The notes: generated by a model not told the origin, from the letters alone. A stretch of DNA of 64,000 bases from Desulforhopalus sp. (GCA_030247675.1 JAOTRX010000002.1:868001-932000); one strand, 5' to 3'; shown: positions 36,143 to 47,006, numbered from the stretch's first letter. Numbers and translations: made by a program.

Positions 36143-36599
36143 GCATCTCTCCTGGGGTTTGCGAGTGCTTTGGGTAATCAGATCTTGCGGTATCAAGCTG
36201 CCCTGGAGGCAGGTCTTGCGCAAAGAAAACGGATACTTTTGCAGCATAAACGTGATTTTGGTGAAGATGCCGCTGGTCTTGCTAATAATTCCATGACTGG
36301 GGTCTTGTCGGAAAATAGCCGACATTACCTGTAATCTTACACCTGATTTAACGGGCAGGGCAAGATGCTCCGGGAAAATGAGAGGAAGAAATCCGGGGCG
36401 TGGAGATTATTTGTGACAATAACCTCGCTATTCTTCACTTCCGTTTTCTTCGACCCTTCCTGGCGAGTTGTATCCGAGTGTACTGCAATTTGACGTTTAG
36501 CTACTGCGATGATAGGCTTGGAGTTTGATAAAAGTTGAGGAAATGGAGTCCAAATCGTCGCCCTTGTTTCGAAGCACCATAAAGAGGAGTCACTCGAAG
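36143..36599. other. 457-bp intergenic stretch between divergent genes
   Basis: No supported gene. It contains the promoters of the phosphotransferase and of the second hybrid kinase. An in-frame TTG at 36525 could lengthen the kinase but has no ribosome site. Confidence 0.5.
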
Positions 36600-39500
36600 A
36601 TGATTGTTCGAAACATGAAGTACTCAATGACCCTCATAATTCTGTGTCTTTCGGTTCTGATCTTTTCTGGGGATGCTTTGGCTGAACGGAACCAACCCAA
36701 TATCCTCGTTCTCAATTCGTATCATCAAGGGGAAAACTGGACCGATAATGAAATTGCTGGAATTTTCAGTGAATTACTGACGCAGTATCCCACTCTGGTT
36801 CCCCTCGTCGAGACGCTTGATACAAAACGGTATCCCTCGCCGGCTCATCTTGATTTTCTGAAAGACTATCTGCTGCGCAAGTACCAGGACCGCAGAATTG
36901 ACCTGATCATTGCCCTGGACAATCCCGCTCTCAACCTTATCATCCAAAACCCTAACGAGCTGTTTCCTGATGTTCCGGTAGTCTTTGCCGGTATCAATGG
37001 TTTTCATCCGCAAATGCTCGTGGGGCGGAAAAAGATCACCGGTGTTGTTGAACGGCAGGATGTGGCCGGCACTGTCAAAATGGCACTGGCGATGCATCCC
37101 GAGGTGTCGAGGGTTCTCGCTATCCACGATTACACCGCCAGCGGTCTGGCGGTACGGCAGGAAACCGAAACAGCCCTGGCCCAATTTGCCGGCAAATTGC
37201 AGATCAGCTATTCGGCTGACCTTCCTTTTGATGCCTTGCGTGAAGAGCTGCAAGAAATGCCGGATAACGGACTGGTGCTCATCCTCAGTTATGTCACGGA
37301 TAAAGCCGGCCGCATCTTTACCCGGGAGGAGAGCACGCGGCTGATTACCTCGCTCAGTTCCGCACCGGTCTACGCCATGCACGAAACCCGCCTTGGCTTT
37401 GGCATCCTGGGAGGATTGCTGCTTGAAGGCAAAGAACATGGCCGCCAGGCGGCGCGCCTTGCTTTCCGTGTGCTTCAGGGCGAAGATCCGGATACAATTG
37501 CCGTAGAGGAAAGCCTATCCCGGAGCATCCTTGATTATGACGGACTTCGCCGATTTCAAGTCCCTGAAGATCTCTGGCCCCACGATGCGGTAGTGATCAA
37601 TCGGCCGGTTTCCCTATGGAGCCGCCACAGAAATGTCCTGATTCCGACGATCGCAGCGATTATTATTCTGCTGGGCTTGTCATCGATGCTTCTCGGTACA
37701 GTTATCCGGCTGCGGCGTGCCAAGAAGACCATTCGTAAAAGTGAGGAGAAATATCGCGTTCTTTTCAACTCATTTCCCCTTGGCATTACCGTTTCCGATC
37801 AGGATGGGAAAATTGTCGAAACCAATGCCATGGCCACCACCTTATTAGGTGTACCCAAGGAAGAACACGAAAAACGGCAGATCGATGGCGCCGAGTGGCG
37901 TATCATCCGCCCGGACGGCAGCCCCATGCCGGTTGCTGAATATGCAAGCACTCGGGCGCTGCAAGAGAAGCGGTTGGTGGAAAATGTCGAAATGGGAATC
38001 GTTAAACCCGGTGCGGAGATCACCTGGATAAACGTAACGGCAACACCGCTGAACCTGGAGAAGTACGGCGTAGTCGTCACCTACGTCGATGTCACTGCGC
38101 GGCGAAGTATGGAGGCGGAAAACAGGCGCTTCAAGACTATTTCCGACAACTCGGTTTACGGCAAGGCGATTGCCGATCTGGAAGGTCAAGTGCTGTATGT
38201 AAACCGGATTTTTGCCAATATCCATGGATATGAACCGGAGCAACTGCTTGGCAAACATCTGTCGGTATTTCACAGCCGGGAACAAATGGCAGCCGTTGAC
38301 CGTCTCAATGCTGCCATGATCCGGGAAGGGTACTTCCCGACCACGACCGTTTGGCATCGTCACCTGGATGGCAGGGAGTTCCCGATGCTGATGAGCGGTG
38401 TCCTAATCAAGGACGATTACGGCAATCCCCAGTGCATCGCTGCCTCGGCCATCGATATATCCGCGCAACACCAGGCGGAGCAGGCCGTTATTCAATCGAA
38501 TAAGCTCCTGCAAACCATAATAAATACAGCTCCCATGCGAATTTTCTATAAGGATAGAGAGTTGCGCTATATTGGCTGTAATGACGCCTTTGCCAGGGAT
38601 GCGGGAGTTAGGAGTCCAGAGGATCTCGTCGGCAAAGATGATTATCAGCTGGCCTGGAAGGAACAAGCGGAGTTGTATCGAGCCGACGACCTTCATGTTC
38701 TTGAATCCGGCATGCCTAAGCTCTTCTACGATGAACCGCAGACGACGCCGGAAGGAAAGCAGATATGGCTTCGCACTTCAAAAGTTCCGCTCCTGGGTGA
38801 CGCCAATGAAATCATCGGTGTCCTTGGTATGTATGAGGATATCTCCGATTGGAAAAAGGCAGAAATCGACAATTCGAGATTATTGTTACGGCAGCGGGCA
38901 ATATTGGATAATTTGCCGATGATGGCATGGCTCAAGGATACCGAAAGCCGTCTGGAGATGATAAACGAGCCCTACGCTCTTACCTGCGGCCATACAATCG
39001 ATGAATGCATTGGTAAAACCGATCTCGATTTATTTCCGGAAGAAATGGCCAAAGGCTTCATGGCCGATGATCTTGAGGTTTGCCGCTCCGGCCGGAAAAA
39101 GCAAACTGAAGAAAAGATATTTTCCCCCGAGGGCATTAAATGGCACCTCACTTATAAAACCCCAATTTACGATGAACACGGATTGGTCATAGGTACAACA
39201 GGGATTGCCCAGGATATCACCGAGCGCAAGCAGGCGGAGGCGGAGCGGGAGAAACTCCAGGCCCAGCTGCAGCAGGCCCAGAAGATGGAGGCCATCGGCA
39301 CTTTGGCCGGAGGCATCGCCCATGATTTTAACAATATTCTCGGAGCCATCCTCGGCTATGCGGAGATGGCCCAGGAGGACAGCCCAGCCGGGTCGATACT
39401 GAGAAACGATATTGACCAGATTGTTACAGCAAGTCACAGGGCTAAAGAGCTTGTAAAACAGATCCTCGCCTTCAGCCGCCAGGCGCAGATAGAGCGTATT

Positions 39501-40412
39501 CCTTTGCAACCTGCTTTAATTATAAAAGAAACCTTGAAGATGCTGCGTTCTTCGCTGCCGTCGACCGTTACCATTCAGCAGGATATCGACCAGGAGGCGG
39601 GACCCCTTCTCGCCGATCCGACACAGATCCATCAAGTAATGTTAAATCTGTGCACCAACGCCTTCCACGCCATGGAGGAAGGCGGTGGCATTCTGAGTAT
39701 TTCCTTGAAAAACCGGGAGCTTACCCGTGAGGATCTGGCAAGTGAGCCGCACGTCCATCCGGGGCGTTTCGTGCAGCTGTCAATCGGCGACACCGGCCCG
39801 GGGATAGCGCCGGAAATCATGGAAAAAATATTTGATCCGTATTTCACCACAAAAGAGGTGGGTAAAGGAACCGGCATGGGGCTGGCCATCATCCATGGCA
39901 TAACCAAGAGCTACAAGGGCTTTGTCAGCTGTCACAGTACCCTCGGTGAAGGGACGATTTTTCATGTGTTTCTGCCGGTTGTTGCCGACCCGGCGCTACT
40001 CGAAAGCGAGTCCGCATCACTTGATCTCACCCAACTTGGCAATGAGCGGATTCTTTTTGTTGACGATGACGAGATCCTGGCGGAAATGGGCAAAGGTATG
40101 CTGGAGCGCCTCGGCTACCGTGTGACCGTCAGAAGAAACAGTCTTGAAGCATTAAACACCTTTCACAATCAGCCGGATCAATTCGATCTGGTCATCACCG
40201 ATCAGACAATGCCGGGCATGACCGGCAGCGATCTGGCCCGGCGCATGTTGCAGATTCGGCCCGGGATGCCGATCATTCTCTGTACCGGTTACAGCACCCT
40301 CCTCTCGGAAGACAAAGTCAAATCGCTGGGGATTAAAGGCTTTGCCATGAAGCCGCTGGCCAGAAAGGATATCGCAATGCTTATCCGGGAGGTACTTGCC
40401 GGAAGCGTATAG
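36600..40412 (+). CDS. hybrid histidine kinase with a periplasmic ABC-substrate-binding-like sensor
   Basis: 1270 residues. After a signal anchor (MTLIILCLSVLIFSGDALA) comes a periplasmic domain (about 35-335) starting PNILVLNSYHQGENWT, the type seen in ABC-type substrate-binding (TrpX-like) sensors, then a membrane span near 345. Three or four PAS/PAC segments follow (FLGxTVSD..., CAxSAI..., ITGIAQDITERKQAE), then the kinase with GGIAHDFNNILGA (near 903), an ATPase domain with DTGPGIAPEIM, and a receiver (from about 1150, VDDDEILAE, LVITDQTMPGMTG). ATG 36600 has AGAGGAGT upstream; ATG 36615 is possible. The kinase-receiver half mirrors that of the 30.8-kb gene, but the sensor differs. Confidence 0.93.
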   Translation: MIVRNMKYSMTLIILCLSVLIFSGDALAERNQPNILVLNSYHQGENWTDNEIAGIFSELLTQYPTLVPLVETLDTKRYPSPAHLDFLKDYLLRKYQDRRIDLIIALDNPALNLIIQNPNELFPDVPVVFAGINGFHPQMLVGRKKITGVVERQDVAGTVKMALAMHPEVSRVLAIHDYTASGLAVRQETETALAQFAGKLQISYSADLPFDALREELQEMPDNGLVLILSYVTDKAGRIFTREESTRLITSLSSAPVYAMHETRLGFGILGGLLLEGKEHGRQAARLAFRVLQGEDPDTIAVEESLSRSILDYDGLRRFQVPEDLWPHDAVVINRPVSLWSRHRNVLIPTIAAIIILLGLSSMLLGTVIRLRRAKKTIRKSEEKYRVLFNSFPLGITVSDQDGKIVETNAMATTLLGVPKEEHEKRQIDGAEWRIIRPDGSPMPVAEYASTRALQEKRLVENVEMGIVKPGAEITWINVTATPLNLEKYGVVVTYVDVTARRSMEAENRRFKTISDNSVYGKAIADLEGQVLYVNRIFANIHGYEPEQLLGKHLSVFHSREQMAAVDRLNAAMIREGYFPTTTVWHRHLDGREFPMLMSGVLIKDDYGNPQCIAASAIDISAQHQAEQAVIQSNKLLQTIINTAPMRIFYKDRELRYIGCNDAFARDAGVRSPEDLVGKDDYQLAWKEQAELYRADDLHVLESGMPKLFYDEPQTTPEGKQIWLRTSKVPLLGDANEIIGVLGMYEDISDWKKAEIDNSRLLLRQRAILDNLPMMAWLKDTESRLEMINEPYALTCGHTIDECIGKTDLDLFPEEMAKGFMADDLEVCRSGRKKQTEEKIFSPEGIKWHLTYKTPIYDEHGLVIGTTGIAQDITERKQAEAEREKLQAQLQQAQKMEAIGTLAGGIAHDFNNILGAILGYAEMAQEDSPAGSILRNDIDQIVTASHRAKELVKQILAFSRQAQIERIPLQPALIIKETLKMLRSSLPSTVTIQQDIDQEAGPLLADPTQIHQVMLNLCTNAFHAMEEGGGILSISLKNRELTREDLASEPHVHPGRFVQLSIGDTGPGIAPEIMEKIFDPYFTTKEVGKGTGMGLAIIHGITKSYKGFVSCHSTLGEGTIFHVFLPVVADPALLESESASLDLTQLGNERILFVDDDEILAEMGKGMLERLGYRVTVRRNSLEALNTFHNQPDQFDLVITDQTMPGMTGSDLARRMLQIRPGMPIILCTGYSTLLSEDKVKSLGIKGFAMKPLARKDIAMLIREVLAGSV

Positions 40413-40582
40413 ACAGGCAATCCATCCGTGTCATGCAAATGATCTGCAAACTGGAGAAGTGTCCGCCCTCGAAATACCTTGCTTTTCCCGGCGTTTTTCT
40501 TTATCTGAGAAGCCAACTATGACGCAATAATGCTTTTATGACATCGCCTGCAGGTGGCGGGTTCTTCTTGTTTTTTTGTTGC

Positions 40583-40637
40583 TATACCGCAAGGGCCGGT
40601 TTCGTTTGAGCAGACAATCAGCTCAGCTCAGCTTTAT
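40583..40637 (+). repeat. dispersed intergenic repeat, copy 4
   Basis: TATACCGCAAGGGCCGGT, TTCGTTTGAGCAGACAATCA, GCTCAGCTCAGCTTTAT. Same strand as upp, ending 92 bp before its start. The gap 40413-40729 shows no gene. Confidence 0.8.
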
Positions 40638-40729
40638 CCTGCCGGCATGCGTCCTGGTGGCGCTGTTATTTGTTCGAGTGGACAGCACCCCGCTTTTTCT
40701 CCCACCAACGTCTATCCAAGGAGGACACC

Positions 40730-41356
40730 ATGGCCGTTCATGTTGCCGATCATCCGCTGATTAAGCATAAGCTGGGCCTTATGCGTCAGCATGATATTTC
40801 CACCAAAGACTTTCGCGATCTGGCATCAGAAGTTGCCAGGCTCCTGACCTACGAAGCAACCAAGGGCATGGAGACCCAGAAAAAGACCATCCAGGGCTGG
40901 GCCGGACCGGTTGAGGTGGAGGAGATCAAGGGCAAAAAGATCACCATCGTGCCCATTCTCCGCGCCGGACTTGGCATGATGAACGGTGTCATTGATATGA
41001 TTCCTTCCGCCAAGGTCAGCGTTGTCGGCTATTACCGCAATGAGGAAACCCTCATGCCTGTTGAATATTACGTGAAAACAGCCTTGAATATCGAAGAGCG
41101 CACCGCCCTCATTCTTGATCCGATGCTGGCAACCGGCGGCACCCTCCTGGCCACCATCGAAACCCTGAAGAAAGCCGGCTGCAAGACCATCAAGGGACTG
41201 TTCCTGGTGGCCGCCCCTGAAGGCATTGCCAAGATCACCGCCGCCCACCCTGATGTCGACATCTATGTGGCGGCAATCGATGAGCGATTGAACGAAGTAG
41301 GGTACATAATACCCGGGCTGGGCGATGCCGGAGATAAGATTTTCGGCACCAAGTAG
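40730..41356 (+). CDS. upp: uracil phosphoribosyltransferase
   Basis: A 208-residue cytosolic enzyme that joins uracil and PRPP to UMP and pyrophosphate. Conserved parts are [13 protein letters not shown] at the N-terminus, PILRAGLGM, the PRPP loop [10 protein letters not shown] and the C-terminal uracil site [21 protein letters not shown] 40730 has AAGGAGGACACC in front. The uracil permease gene follows 42 bp later, so this is a salvage operon. Length and motifs are as in E. coli Upp. Confidence 0.97.
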   Translation: MAVHVADHPLIKHKLGLMRQHDISTKDFRDLASEVARLLTYEATKGMETQKKTIQGWAGPVEVEEIKGKKITIVPILRAGLGMMNGVIDMIPSAKVSVVGYYRNEETLMPVEYYVKTALNIEERTALILDPMLATGGTLLATIETLKKAGCKTIKGLFLVAAPEGIAKITAAHPDVDIYVAAIDERLNEVGYIIPGLGDAGDKIFGTK

Positions 41357-41398
41357 CCAATACAGGTCAATACCATTATACAGAAGGAGAAATGTGTT

Positions 41399-42724
41399 AT
41401 GTCTAAAAAGAAGCTTGCCACTGATTACTGCTTTCGACTCAGTGACAGCCTGCTGGGGGCCCAGATGCTCTTCGTGGCCTTCGGCGCCCTGGTACTGGTT
41501 CCGATCCTGACCGGGCTCGATCCGAATGTCGCCCTGTTTACGGCAGGTCTTGGAACCCTGGTTTTCCAGGTAATCACCAAGGGAAAGGTGCCGGTTTTCC
41601 TGGCTTCCTCCTTTGCCTTTATCGCACCGATCATTTACGGTGTCCAGGCCTGGGGCATTCCGGCCACGATGTGCGGTCTGGCTGCAGCCGGTGTCGTTTA
41701 TTTGATAATTAGTCTTCTCATCAGTATCTTTGGCTCGGATGTGCTGCAGAAAATTCTGCCGCCGATTGTTACCGGACCAGTGATTATGGTTATCGGTCTG
41801 GTGTTGGCGCCGGTGGCCGTCCATATGGCCATGGGTCGGACCGGAGATGGTTCCGCATGGCTGGTGCCGGAAAAAACCGCCATGATCATTGCCGGCGTAT
41901 CGCTTGTCACCACCGTGTTGGCCTCGCTGCTTGGACGCGGCTGGCTGAGGCTCATCCCGATTCTCTGCGGTATTATCGCCGGGTATGCCACCTCATGGGT
42001 GCTCGACATAAGCGGATTCACCGCCTCGGCGCAAACTGCTTTCGTCGCCGGTGATCTCCAGGGTCTGAAGAACTTGACCGCTCCGGCGCTCATCTCCATG
42101 CAGCCGGTGGCGGAAAAGGCATGGCTGGCCATGCCTGCTTTTACTTTTCCCGAGTGGCGCTGGGAGGCAGTGCTTTTTATCGTGCCGGTGGCAATCGCCC
42201 CGGCGATTGAGCATGTCGGCGATATCCTGGCGGTGTCGTCAATTACCGGTAAGGATTATGTGAAGGATCCCGGTATCCACAAAACCATGCTCGGTGACGG
42301 CATTGCCACATCGATCGCCTCGCTGCTCGGAGGTCCGCCGAACACTACCTATTCAGAGGTAAGCGGCGCGGTGGCGCTGACTAAGGCCTTCAACCCGGCG
42401 ATCATGACCTGGGCGGCGCTGTGTGCCATCATGCTCTCCTTTATCGGCAAGATCGGTGCTCTTTTGGCCACCATTCCAGCACCGGTAATGGGCGGCATCA
42501 TGATCCTTCTTTTTGGTATGATCACCGTTGTCGGTATCAACACCCTGGTGCGGGCCGGTAAGGATCTCACTACGCCCCGCAATCTCATCATTGTCGCGGT
42601 AGTTCTGGTTTGCGGGATTGGCGGCATGAAGTTTTCCGCCGGCAGTTTTGCCATTGAAAAAATTGGTCTTGCCGGCATTCTCGGCTTGCTTCTCAACCTG
42701 ATCCTGCCCAAGGAAAGAGCATAG
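41399..42724 (+). CDS. uraA: uracil permease (NCS2 family)
   Basis: A 441-residue inner-membrane transporter with about 14 hydrophobic segments. NCS2 signatures are [30 protein letters not shown] with the substrate-binding glutamate, [19 protein letters not shown] and NTYSEVSG-type [13 protein letters not shown] 41399 is preceded by AAGGAGA. It imports uracil by proton symport for the enzyme encoded just upstream. A long hairpin follows the gene. Confidence 0.95.
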   Translation: MSKKKLATDYCFRLSDSLLGAQMLFVAFGALVLVPILTGLDPNVALFTAGLGTLVFQVITKGKVPVFLASSFAFIAPIIYGVQAWGIPATMCGLAAAGVVYLIISLLISIFGSDVLQKILPPIVTGPVIMVIGLVLAPVAVHMAMGRTGDGSAWLVPEKTAMIIAGVSLVTTVLASLLGRGWLRLIPILCGIIAGYATSWVLDISGFTASAQTAFVAGDLQGLKNLTAPALISMQPVAEKAWLAMPAFTFPEWRWEAVLFIVPVAIAPAIEHVGDILAVSSITGKDYVKDPGIHKTMLGDGIATSIASLLGGPPNTTYSEVSGAVALTKAFNPAIMTWAALCAIMLSFIGKIGALLATIPAPVMGGIMILLFGMITVVGINTLVRAGKDLTTPRNLIIVAVVLVCGIGGMKFSAGSFAIEKIGLAGILGLLLNLILPKERA

Positions 42725-42736
42725 GCTTGTACCCAT

Positions 42737-42773
42737 CCCGTCTATATGCCGGATAGTCCGGCATATAGACGGG
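42737..42773. terminator. 17-bp perfect hairpin after uraA
   Basis: CCCGTCTATATGCCGGA / TCCGGCATATAGACGGG with a 3-base loop, 13 bp after the uraA stop. It lacks a T tract but is very stable, so it may end or protect the upp-uraA transcript. Confidence 0.6.
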
Positions 42774-43076
42774 GCCTTGCCCTGTGAATACTCGTTTGGA
42801 AATAACACCACAATTGCCGAATTACTCCCCCTCGCGACAGCCCAAGGCGCAAGGCGGCCGCATCCATGTCTCCCCGATCTCCGGGGTAGCCGTCAAGTCA
42901 GTCGCCGGTCCCTGAATTATAAAATTCACCGTCAACGGCAAAGAGGCTGTTGGTTTCCTGATACCTGTTGCCGGGCAAGATGATATTTTTTTATTTTCCA
43001 GTTGATATGCTGGTTGATTCCACATCCTCTAGAAAAATTTGAGAACAAATACTATTCTTCTCCTGTAAATTATGAG

Positions 43077-43131
43077 ATAAAGCTGAGTAGAGTAGCTTGT
43101 CTGCTCAAACGAAACCGGCCCTTGCGGTATA
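43077..43131 (-). repeat. dispersed intergenic repeat, copy 5
   Basis: On the minus strand: TATACCGCAAGGGCCGGT, TTCGTTTGAGCAGACAAGCT, ACTCTACTCAGCTTTAT. It lies 95 bp upstream of the FAD/Fe-S gene in the opposite orientation. The remaining part of gap 42774-43225 shows no gene. Confidence 0.85.
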
Positions 43132-43225
43132 AAGAAGGGAATTCCAGCCGGAATTGATCACCGGCTGTCTTCTAAAAGGCTTTTTCGAGGCAGCCAACAA
43201 TAAAGAGAGAACTTGAGGTGCACCC

Positions 43226-46054
43226 ATGTTGACCGAAAAATATGAGAAGTTCCGAAGAAAGATTGCCGGTAGCATTGCCGCAAAAAATATTATCACCGAT
43301 CCCCTGCGGACCATAACCTACGGCACCGATGCCAGTTTTTACCGGCTGGTCCCGAAGATCGTCATCAATGTCGAAAACGAAAAGGAGGTGCAGCTGATCC
43401 TCCGCGAGGCGCACAAACTGAAGCTGCCGGTGACCTTTCGCGCCGCCGGCACCAGCCTTTCCGGGCAGGCGGTCACCGACTCCATCCTGGTGCGGCTGGG
43501 CCAGGGCTGGCGCCGCTACCGGGTATTTGATAAGGCCATGAAGATCCAACTGGAGCCGGGGATAATAGGCAGCCATGCCAATGCCATCCTGGCCGAGTTC
43601 GACCGCAAGATAGGGCCGGATCCGGCCTCGATCGACAGCGCCAAGATCGGCGGCATCCTCGCCAACAATGCCAGCGGCATGTGTTGTGGGATAGAACAGA
43701 ACAGCTACCAGACCCTTGATTCGATGCGGGTGGTCCTGGCCGATGGTACCGCCGTTGATACCGCCGAGGACAAAAGCCGGGCGGAGTTTGCCCGGACCCA
43801 CGGCGCCATCCTTGAAAAACTCACAAAACTGCGGCAGCGGGTGCTGGATGATGAGCAGCTGGCCGAGCGCATTCGTTATAAGTTTAAAATTAAGAACACC
43901 ACCGGCTACAGCCTCAATGCCCTGGTCGATTTTGCCGACCCCTACGACATCATGATCCATCTGATGATCGGCAGTGAAGGAACGCTGGGATTTATCTCCG
44001 ATGTCGTCTATCGAACCGTGGTCGAACACCGCCATAAGGCCAGCGCCCTCATCTTCTATCCCGATGTCAAGACCGCCTGCCAGGCCATTCCCCTCCTGCG
44101 GAAACTGCCGGTTGCCGCCGCCGAGCTGATGGACCGGGCCGGGCTGCGGTCGGTGGAAGGGAAGCCGGGTATGCCGGGGTATCTGACCGAGTTGGGGAGC
44201 ACGGTCACTGCCCTGCTCGTTGAGACGCGGGCGGAGTCCGCGGATATCCTCTCGGCCCAGATCGGTCAGATCTGTGAGGCAATCAAAGAGCTGCCGACGG
44301 TACGGCCGGTTGCCTTTACCGATGTGCCGGCGGAATACTCCGCTTTGTGGAAGATACGCAAGGGATTGTTTCCGGCGGTCGGCGCGGTGCGCAAGACCGG
44401 CACGACGGTCATCATCGAGGATGTCGCCTTCCCCGGCGAGCACCTGGCCGATGCCGCCCTCGACCTACAGGCACTACTGAAAAAATATGGCTATGACGAG
44501 GCGATCATCTTCGGTCACGCCCTGGACGGCAACCTCCATTTCGTCTTCACCCAGGATTTTTCCAGCCGGGCCGAGGTCGACCGGTACCGCGATTTTATGG
44601 CCGAGGTGGTAACGCTGGTGGTGGAAAAATATGACGGCTCGCTGAAGGCCGAACACGGCACCGGCCGCAACATGGCGCCCTTTGTCCAGAAGGAGTGGGG
44701 CGATGCCGCCTTTGGTCTGATGCGCGAGATCAAGGCCATCTTCGATCCCTTCAATCTCCTCAACCCCGGGGTCATCCTCAACGAGGACGCCATGGCCCAC
44801 ATCAAAGACCTCAAGCCGCTGCCGGCAACCCACGAGATTGTCGACAAATGCATCGAGTGCGGTTTCTGTGAACCGATCTGCCCGTCGAAGGACCTGACCT
44901 TTACCCCGCGGCAAAGGATCGTCGGGCGGCGGGAGATCAGCCGGAGAATGGCTAGCGGCAGCGACCCGAAAAAGGTCAAGGAGTTTGCTAAGGCCTATCG
45001 CTATCCCGGCAAGGACACCTGTGCCGCCGACAGCCTCTGCTCGACCCGCTGCCCGGTCGGCATCGATACCGGTAAAATGGTCAAGGCGATGCGCGAGGAG
45101 GCAAACGGCAAACTCGGCAATGCCATTGCCGATTGGGTGGCCGGCAATTTCGGCGGAATCGCCAAAACCATCAGCGCCACCCTCAATACCGTCGATTCCT
45201 TGCACAAGATCACCGGGACGCCGTTTATGGAGACCGCCTCAAGCCTTGCCAGAAAGGCGACACTCGATCAACTGCCCCTCTGGAACCGGGAGATGCCCTC
45301 CGGTGTGCCGAAGATTGCAACCGATACCGGCGTTTTTGGAGGTGAATTGCGCGTGGTCTATTTCCCCAGCTGCGCCAGCCGGTCGATGAGCGGCCCGGCC
45401 AGGGAGGATACGGAGCGGGACGCCCTGCCGGTGAAGACCAAGTCCCTATTGCGGAAGGCAGGCTATGAGATTATCTATCCGGCGGGCCTCGATGGCCTCT
45501 GCTGCGGCCAGGCCTTTGAGAGCAAGGGCTTCATGGCCCAGGCCGACCAGAAATCAAGGGAGCTGTCCGATGCCCTTCTGGCGGCGTCGGACAACGGTAA
45601 GATCCCGGTGCTCTGCGATACCAGCCCGTGTTTTTACCGGATGCAGGCGACGCTCGACAAGCGCCTGCAACTCTTTGAACCGATCGAGTTCGTCCTCACC
45701 TTCCTGATGGACAAACTGAAACTACGGCAACTGGATGTCAAGGTGGCAGTGCACCCGACCTGCTCGACCAGAAAACTGGGCCTGGAGAACAAGCTCGAAC
45801 AGCTGGCCAGGGCCTGCGCTCGCGAGGTGGTGATGCCCGCCGATATCTACTGCTGCGGTTTTGCCGGCGATCGCGGTTTTAATTTTCCGGAACTGAATGA
45901 GGCGGCCCTCAGGGACCTGAAGGACCATGTATGCACCTGTGATGCGGGATATTCAACCAGTAAAACCTGTGAGATCGGTCTGTCCCTGCACGGCGGCATC
46001 CCGTACCGGTCGATCCTCTACCTGGTGGACGAGGCGAGCGAAGCGCTGTCGTAA
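43226..46054 (+). CDS. FAD-linked oxidase/Fe-S oxidoreductase fusion (D-lactate or D-2-hydroxyacid dehydrogenase type)
   Basis: 942 residues. The N-terminal half is a VAO-type FAD-binding domain: FRAAGTSLSGQAV, GGILANNASGMCCGI and IGSEGTLGFIS. It is followed by the FAD-linked oxidase C domain (HALDGNLHFVF). About residue 541 starts a ferredoxin region with CIECGFCEPICPS and about 598 CSTRCPVG, two 4Fe-4S motifs. The last third has two CCG-type domains (DGLCCGQAF, YCCGFAGDRG). The architecture matches fused D-lactate/D-2-hydroxyglutarate dehydrogenases that pass electrons to quinone or cytochromes. The substrate is not certain. GAGGTG precedes ATG 43226. It is a single-gene unit. Confidence 0.92.
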   Translation: MLTEKYEKFRRKIAGSIAAKNIITDPLRTITYGTDASFYRLVPKIVINVENEKEVQLILREAHKLKLPVTFRAAGTSLSGQAVTDSILVRLGQGWRRYRVFDKAMKIQLEPGIIGSHANAILAEFDRKIGPDPASIDSAKIGGILANNASGMCCGIEQNSYQTLDSMRVVLADGTAVDTAEDKSRAEFARTHGAILEKLTKLRQRVLDDEQLAERIRYKFKIKNTTGYSLNALVDFADPYDIMIHLMIGSEGTLGFISDVVYRTVVEHRHKASALIFYPDVKTACQAIPLLRKLPVAAAELMDRAGLRSVEGKPGMPGYLTELGSTVTALLVETRAESADILSAQIGQICEAIKELPTVRPVAFTDVPAEYSALWKIRKGLFPAVGAVRKTGTTVIIEDVAFPGEHLADAALDLQALLKKYGYDEAIIFGHALDGNLHFVFTQDFSSRAEVDRYRDFMAEVVTLVVEKYDGSLKAEHGTGRNMAPFVQKEWGDAAFGLMREIKAIFDPFNLLNPGVILNEDAMAHIKDLKPLPATHEIVDKCIECGFCEPICPSKDLTFTPRQRIVGRREISRRMASGSDPKKVKEFAKAYRYPGKDTCAADSLCSTRCPVGIDTGKMVKAMREEANGKLGNAIADWVAGNFGGIAKTISATLNTVDSLHKITGTPFMETASSLARKATLDQLPLWNREMPSGVPKIATDTGVFGGELRVVYFPSCASRSMSGPAREDTERDALPVKTKSLLRKAGYEIIYPAGLDGLCCGQAFESKGFMAQADQKSRELSDALLAASDNGKIPVLCDTSPCFYRMQATLDKRLQLFEPIEFVLTFLMDKLKLRQLDVKVAVHPTCSTRKLGLENKLEQLARACAREVVMPADIYCCGFAGDRGFNFPELNEAALRDLKDHVCTCDAGYSTSKTCEIGLSLHGGIPYRSILYLVDEASEALS

Positions 46055-46119
46055 GGCACATCACGCGCCACTATTGCGACAGAGAAGGAAGGTGATGCAT
46101 GGCTGTGGTCTGCAGGGCT

Positions 46120-46344
46120 TCATCCCTGCCGGGGATGGAGATACTCTCTTGTCCCAATAACCGGCAGTTCACGCCGCATCTGCCTGACGGTTATGTCCTC
46201 TGGCTCAACTCCGAGGCCGGTGAGTAGTACCATATCCAGGGCAGCAGCGGCATTCTTCAGCCGGGCTCGATTTCCATAATCGAGCCCGGCCTCATCCATG
46301 ACAACCGTCCTTACCCGGCGCAGCGGCGGCATTTGCGCGATCAT
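46120..46344 (-). CDS. possible small hypothetical protein
   Basis: A 74-residue frame starting MIAQMPPLRRVRTVVMDEAG and continuing AALDMVLLTGLGVEPED, ending LPVIGTREYLHPRQG. The composition is protein-like, with a mix of conserved-looking residues, but there is no good ribosome site. It lies in the 463-bp gap between the FAD/Fe-S gene and the Rrf2 gene. It may be a fragment. Confidence 0.4.
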   Translation of the reverse strand: MIAQMPPLRRVRTVVMDEAGLDYGNRARLKNAAAALDMVLLTGLGVEPEDITVRQMRRELPVIGTREYLHPRQG

Positions 46345-46517
46345 TCAGAGTTTTGTCGCAGAATATCAGCAACAGAAACATATTTGCAGCAGCTTGGGGA
46401 TTCCCCAGGTTGGTTTTGCCGTCGCTGCTGATCCGCTTTTTAAAAAAAATGTTGATTACCGGGAAGGGATGGTTACGGAGTACCGGCCGATCTCAGCGTC
46501 AGCGGCCAGATCTTAGG

Positions 46518-47006
46518 TTAAAGTGCTTTCATCCAACCGGTGATGGCCTTCTTCTTGTCGTCTGGAAAATCACCGTGTACCTGGTCGTACAACCAGCGCA
46601 GGGATTTAGCCCGCAAGCTGTTGCGAAACGCTTCTTCCGCCTCCTGGATAACCACCTTGATCAGGCATGGACATTTGTCGGTAAAGACCGATGGATCATC
46701 GACAAAGATATTCTTTTTGCGAATCTCGGCGCATTGAAAAAAATAGGAGGGACCCTCGATAGCCTCAATAATGTCCCAGAAGGAGATTCCATCCGCGGGT
46801 TTAGCCAGCTCATAGCCTCCCTTAACGCCTGGAACGGAACGGACGATCCCCGCCTTGCTCAGCCTGGCAAAGACCTTTGACAGATATGTTTCGGTAATTG
46901 CATTCAATTCTGCGATCTGTCTGATGCCGACGGTCTTTCCCTGAGGGAGGTCGATCATATAAAATAGTGAGTGAAAAGCGTACTCTACCCCAACACTGAA
47001 TTGCAT
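46518..47006 (-). CDS. Rrf2 family transcriptional regulator
   Basis: A 162-residue protein, start at ATG 47006 after GGGGAG. The N-terminal winged helix (YAFHSLFYMIDL, IRQIAELNAITETYLSKVFA, GIVRSVPGVKGGYELAKP) is typical of Rrf2. The following region has three cysteines (QCAEI and KCPCLI), the spacing class that holds a [2Fe-2S] or similar cluster in IscR/NsrR/RsrR, so it could sense redox, NO or iron. It is divergent from a flavin-binding protein gene and a perfect palindrome lies between them. Upstream in-frame starts would cover that control region and are rejected. Confidence 0.88.
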   Translation of the reverse strand: MQFSVGVEYAFHSLFYMIDLPQGKTVGIRQIAELNAITETYLSKVFARLSKAGIVRSVPGVKGGYELAKPADGISFWDIIEAIEGPSYFFQCAEIRKKNIFVDDPSVFTDKCPCLIKVVIQEAEEAFRNSLRAKSLRWLYDQVHGDFPDDKKKAITGWMKAL

